A program made the position numbers and the translations under genes. A model generated the notes under the pieces. That model searched no databases. It saw nothing but the letters and a program-made list of their open reading frames with translations, and had not been told where the DNA came from. A DNA stretch of 14,445 nt, taken from positions 724,334 to 738,778 of the forward strand of contig MU646390.1 in NCBI GenBank assembly GCA_026770585.1, in the 5' to 3' direction. This document shows positions 13,224 to 14,445 of the stretch, piece by piece. The stretch comes from Baffinella frigidus. Lineage: Eukaryota; Cryptophyceae; Cryptomonadales; Baffinellaceae. Each line of letters begins with the position of its first letter. Within the stretch, counting starts at the first letter, position 1.

Positions 13224-13248
13224 AATTCGATTTGATTTGGTGCGAATC
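13224..13248 (+). repeat. Dispersed repeat I, copy 2
   Basis: AATTCGATTTGATTTGGTGC then GAATC; the leading G is replaced and the last part differs. Confidence 0.8.
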
Positions 13249-13360
13249 AAGCCAGCCCGAGGCGCCGTCCTTTTCCAGACAACGTTCGGTGCAGAGGTGT
13301 TGGTGGGTCTGGCCACGGAACCAACAGTTTACTTTAGCAGGCGGGGGGAGAGCGCGAAAA

Positions 13361-13490
13361 GTCCTTTTCCAGACAACGTCTCAAGTGTTTCGCCCAGTTC
13401 GACTTTTACTCCTTTCAAGACACACCCGTTTCACGGGTCGACTGCCCTCCCCCGAGGCAGCGGACTCACCGCCTCCTAGCAGACGGTTGC
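13361..13490 (+). repeat. Dispersed repeat H, copy 3
   Basis: Forward copy matching the reverse complement of 4076-4202 over nearly its whole length. The starting phrase GTCCTTTTCCAGACAACGT is also present alone at 13267-13285, so part of the unit is locally duplicated. Confidence 0.85.
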
Positions 13491-13510
13491 CCGCCTCCTA
13501 CAAGCCTCCG

Positions 13511-13583
13511 TGCTCTGCCAAGGATGCTCTGCCAAGGATTCTCTCTCTCGGTGTGAGCTCTGCCAAGGCTTCTCTCTCTCGGT
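13511..13583 (+). repeat. Short tandem GCTCTGCCAAGG repeats
   Basis: GCTCTGCCAAGG occurs three times (13512, 13525, 13556), twice followed by (A/C)TTCTCTCTCTCGGTG. A small, irregular minisatellite. Confidence 0.85.
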
Positions 13584-13587
13584 GGAT

Positions 13588-13616
13588 GAATTCGATTTGA
13601 TTTGGTGTGAGTCGCG
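13588..13616 (+). repeat. Dispersed repeat I, copy 3
   Basis: Identical to 13108-13136. Confidence 0.85.
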
Positions 13617-13660
13617 CTAGTCCGTGTCGCCGTCCTTTTCCTCCTTGTCCTTGCCCCCTC

Positions 13661-13726
13661 CTGTAGGGTTTAGGGAGGGGGTTAGGGGTTTGGGGATAAG
13701 GGTTAAGGTTTAGGGTTTGGGGAAAC
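13661..13726 (+). repeat. Telomere-like degenerate TTTAGGG tract 1
   Basis: GTAGGGTTTAGGGAGGGGGTT and GGTTTAGGGTTTGGGG variants. It is interrupted by the family G element at 13727-13844, and the phrase GGGTTAAGGTTTAGGGTTTG appears on both sides of that element. Confidence 0.85.
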
Positions 13727-13844
13727 ATGGGTTCCTCGCTCATAAGAAACCGCCCCCCCCCCTAGGACAACCATGAGGCCCTAGGCATAGGCCTACTGTA
13801 GGGTCCTAGGGGGGGGGCAGTTTCTTATGAGCGAGGTACCCCTG
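13727..13844. mobile_element. Family G foldback inserted in telomere-like DNA
   Basis: The left end is diverged (CATGGGTTCCTCGCTCATAA); the right end is canonical (TTATGAGCGAGGTACCCCTG). Length is 118 bp, equal to 12230-12347. The flanking 23-base telomere-like phrase duplicated on each side may be a long target duplication or two units of the host repeat. Confidence 0.85.
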
Positions 13845-14020
13845 TAGGGGTTAAGGTTTAGGGTTTGGGGTTTAGGGTGTGTCCCCTACTGGGGGGGAAG
13901 GCGCGCCATTGGCTTTAGGGCTCAGGGTTGAGTGGTCGAGGGTCGAGGGTTCTTCAAGGTTTAGTGTTTAGGGGTTTGGGGGGTTGGGGTTTAGGGGTTA
14001 GGGTTTGGGGGTTGGGGTTA
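13845..14020 (+). repeat. Telomere-like degenerate TTTAGGG tract 2
   Basis: TTTAGGGTTTGGGGTTTAGGG and many related units, mixed with non-telomeric GTGTGTCCCCTACTGGGGGG at 13876-13906. Strand is G-rich on plus. The short perfect runs argue for an interstitial decayed array and not a functional chromosome end. Confidence 0.85.
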
Positions 14021-14028
14021 TAGATGTA

Positions 14029-14129
14029 TCCCATAAGTGGCCATGCCCACAAATTTGAGGGCCTAGAGGTCCTAGGCAGGTCCTAGGGCCCTACCGTAGG
14101 GCATATGCGCCTACTGGGCACTTAAGGGA
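14029..14129 (+). mobile_element. Family E, 101-bp TA-flanked element, copy 4
   Basis: TCCCATAAGTGGCCATGCCC at the left, GGGCACTTAAGGGA at the right, TA on both sides (14027-14028 and 14130-14131). It sits at the edge of the telomere-like tract. Confidence 0.9.
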
Positions 14130-14200
14130 TAGTAATACCTCCACATCAAGAAAACACACCGCCAAAGGACCCTCCAGGACCGTGCTAGGAGCGGTGCGTT

Positions 14201-14339
14201 CCACCAGCCCTCCGAGGCGGACCAAATCGAGGCGGGCGCATGCGCCAATTCCTCGGGCGGCACCTTCGAATTCGAATGTGCCACCCGAGGAAATGGCTCC
14301 AAACATTCGTGGATTTGGTCCGCCTCGGAGGGCTGGTGG
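14201..14339. mobile_element. 139-bp foldback with 28-bp perfect arms
   Basis: CCACCAGCCCTCCGAGGCGG then ACCAAATC is exactly inverted at 14312-14339. A second hairpin, CCTCGGGCGGCACC with GTGCCACCCGAGG, is centred on TTCGAATTCGAA (14266-14277). The sequence between the two hairpins has diverged. TT lies on both outer sides, a possible 2-bp duplication. Confidence 0.85.
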
Positions 14340-14409
14340 TTCGCTCTACTTCCAAGGAAACGCTGTAAATCACTCTGTCGCATCTGTGTGGGATGGGGTC
14401 TGGGAGCTA

Positions 14410-14445
14410 CAGGGGTACCTCGCTCATAAGACCCCCCCCCCCCCC
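14410..14445 (+). mobile_element. Family G left end, cut by window edge
   Basis: CAGGGGTACCTCGCTCATAA then GA and a run of 14 C. The element continues beyond the window. Confidence 0.8.

Overview
This window looks like repeat-rich nuclear DNA from a eukaryote, most likely a unicellular alga or other protist. It has no operon-like gene packing, and most of it has no long open reading frame. It carries long CT/GA microsatellites, G and C homopolymer runs, degenerate plant-type telomere-like DNA (variants of TTTAGGG) and more than twenty short foldback elements. The lineage is an inference from texture. No ribosomal RNA, tRNA or diagnostic conserved gene is present to fix it.

Layout. Positions 1-1860 hold microsatellites, a truncated family-A repeat and a candidate 1.46 kb element bounded by 51-bp inverted repeats (50/51 matching). 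Positions 1860-3790 are a nest of foldback elements, some inserted in others. Positions 3790-5500 hold more foldbacks, a GA array and the first copy of a 101-bp TA-flanked element (family E). Positions 5745-8820 contain three full copies of family A (161-163 bp), direct duplications, a 28-bp minisatellite, and eight same-strand copies of the motif GGGGAAACGTTGTTTACTG with irregular spacing. Positions 8964-10140 are the only stretch that looks genic. It has two divergent GC-rich reading frames: a predicted secreted protein of unknown family on the minus strand, and a 91-residue protein with DUF427-like features on the plus strand. Positions 10140-11960 have no convincing gene. From 11966 to the end there is a dense cluster of poly-G/poly-C foldback elements (family G), a 323-bp near-palindrome, telomere-like DNA and further copies of the earlier families.

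The main result is about architecture. Unrelated outer arms (TTATCCGGGG, TCATCTCCGC, ATCCGGGAACA, ATCCGGACGAG) enclose one recognisable core hairpin, CAACGAAAATTACTACAC with its reverse complement, and usually a loop related to TACTAGTA. A second motif, CCTACGGTAGG, is shared by four otherwise different families. These are probably non-autonomous, MITE-like DNA elements. Several have plausible target duplications (TA in four families; 4 bp in two core-containing elements; 2 bp in the 179-bp family). No transposase or other mobility protein is encoded here, so any mobility would have to be supplied from elsewhere.

All family names (A, B, D, E, F, G, H, I, J, K) are labels used only for this window.
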